A stretch of 7,053 nucleotides of DNA from contig JAFGXZ010000310.1 of the NCBI GenBank assembly GCA_016936335.1, positions 1 through 7,053 on the forward strand, in the 5' to 3' direction. A model generated the notes under the pieces. That model was given only the letters and a program-made list of their open reading frames with translations, was not told the DNA's origin and searched no databases. Positions within the stretch are counted from its first letter, which is position 1; each line of letters begins with the position of its first letter. The DNA is from Fidelibacterota bacterium (GTDB lineage: Bacteria; Fidelibacterota; UBA2242). This document shows, one piece after another, positions 6,168-7,053 of the stretch. The position numbers and the translations under genes are program-made.

Positions 6168-7053
6168 TGACTAAGTTTCCAGAATCTGTTCTTCAAAAAG
6201 TCAAAAATGCGCCGGTGGATCCAGGGTGCTATCTGTTCCGGAATGATCAAAACAAAATAATATATATCGGTAAAGCCAAACATCTTCGAAACCGGGTTAA
6301 AACATATTTCAGCTCTGATAAAAATCACGATCCCAAAACTCAGAGTATGGTCAAACGAATCCGGGATATCGAATTTATCGTCACTCATTCTGAAATTGAA
6401 GCTCTGATTCTCGAGAATACACTAATCAAGGAAAATAAACCAAGATACAATATTTTTCTTCGTGATGATAAGACATTTCCCTATGTACGAATTACTAGAG
6501 AGCATTTTCCAAGAATATTTATCACCCGAAAAATAATTAACGATGGTTCGAGGTACTATGGCCCATATACAGATTCACGGACAATTCGGGATATTCTGCG
6601 GATTATTAAAAAAGTATTTACCGTCAGAAATTGTCAATATAGACTTGACGATGAAACTGTATCAGGGAAAAAAGTAAAACTATGCCTACAATACCACATC
6701 CATAATTGTGAAGGTCCTTGTCAGCAATTGATTTCGAAATTGGATTATAACCGTATGATTGAACGGATTGAATCGTTTCTGAATGGGAAATCCGACGATG
6801 TAATTAATTATTTACAGGAAAAAATGGCTGTTGCATCACAGGAACAACGTTTCGAGATTGCTGCCCGATATAGGGACAACATCAATCTTTTAAACCGGTA
6901 TTTTCACAAACAATCAGTAGAGTTCACTGATTTTAAAGACAGGGACTTCATCAGCCTGATTACCCGTGAGGATTCGGGCGCAGTCGTTGTCTTACGCGTC
7001 CGGCAGGGAAAAATGCTCAGTAAAGATACTGTCTTTCTGGAACAGGTTTCCAA
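6167..7053 (+). CDS. uvrC: Excinuclease ABC subunit C, 3'-truncated
   Basis: Nuclease subunit of UvrABC nucleotide excision repair, making both cuts around a DNA lesion. The frame stays open to the right edge, giving 295 whole codons of about 600. Seen in order: an N-terminal GIY-YIG nuclease domain for the 3' cut (G20-C-Y22, Y33-I-G35, R43 in KHLRNRV, acidic E78/E83 in IEALILENTLIKENKPRYN, then LRDDKTFPYVRI and RYYGPYTD); a four-cysteine segment C156, C173, C181, C185 (LCLQYHIHNCEGPC), where UvrC proteins carry an iron-sulfur cluster; and a UVR domain for UvrB binding at ~211-245 (KMAVASQEQRFEIAARYRD). The C-terminal RNase H-like and HhH domains lie past the edge. ATG overlaps the dacB stop as TAATG, with only a weak GGA (6158-6160) before it, which points to translational coupling. 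Confidence 0.97.
   Translation, partial: MTKFPESVLQKVKNAPVDPGCYLFRNDQNKIIYIGKAKHLRNRVKTYFSSDKNHDPKTQSMVKRIRDIEFIVTHSEIEALILENTLIKENKPRYNIFLRDDKTFPYVRITREHFPRIFITRKIINDGSRYYGPYTDSRTIRDILRIIKKVFTVRNCQYRLDDETVSGKKVKLCLQYHIHNCEGPCQQLISKLDYNRMIERIESFLNGKSDDVINYLQEKMAVASQEQRFEIAARYRDNINLLNRYFHKQSVEFTDFKDRDFISLITREDSGAVVVLRVRQGKMLSKDTVFLEQVS

Overview
The window reads as an ordinary chromosomal stretch of a Gram-negative (two-membrane) bacterium with moderate, slightly AT-rich composition. Evidence for two membranes is an RND-type exporter and a penicillin-binding protein carrying a lipoprotein signal with no Asp at +2. The ribosome binding sites are good Shine-Dalgarno sequences (AAGGA, GGAGG). The style of the proteins (HAE1 pump with a D-N/N-N relay, HxH-type NagA, secreted Ni-SOD) would suit the wider FCB/Marinimicrobia/Calditrichota-like groups, but that placement is inference and no marker gene here settles it.

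Layout: (1) 1-2774, plus strand: the last ~920 codons of an RND efflux permease whose start lies off the left edge, ending in a strong intrinsic terminator at 2795-2829. (2) 2828-4000, minus strand: a complete N-acetylglucosamine-6-phosphate deacetylase (nagA), convergent with the pump gene; its stop codon overlaps the terminator's T-tract. (3) 4001-4142: a divergent intergenic region with a short palindrome and a repeated 10-mer. (4) 4143-7053, plus strand: a tight three-gene run, sodN (nickel superoxide dismutase with a secretion signal), dacB (PBP4-type D-Ala-D-Ala carboxypeptidase, predicted lipoprotein) and uvrC (excinuclease subunit C, cut by the right edge). The sodN-dacB gap is 18 bp and dacB-uvrC share one base (TAATG), so they are probably one transcript.

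The most interesting item is the Ni-SOD. Its nickel-binding hook (HCxxPCGxY) begins exactly at the predicted signal peptidase I site, so export alone would generate the free N-terminal histidine that the enzyme needs. In the Streptomyces/cyanobacterial type this is done by a dedicated protease (SodX). The rest of the window consists of recognisable families. I see no mobile element, CRISPR array, tRNA or rRNA, and no wholly new system.
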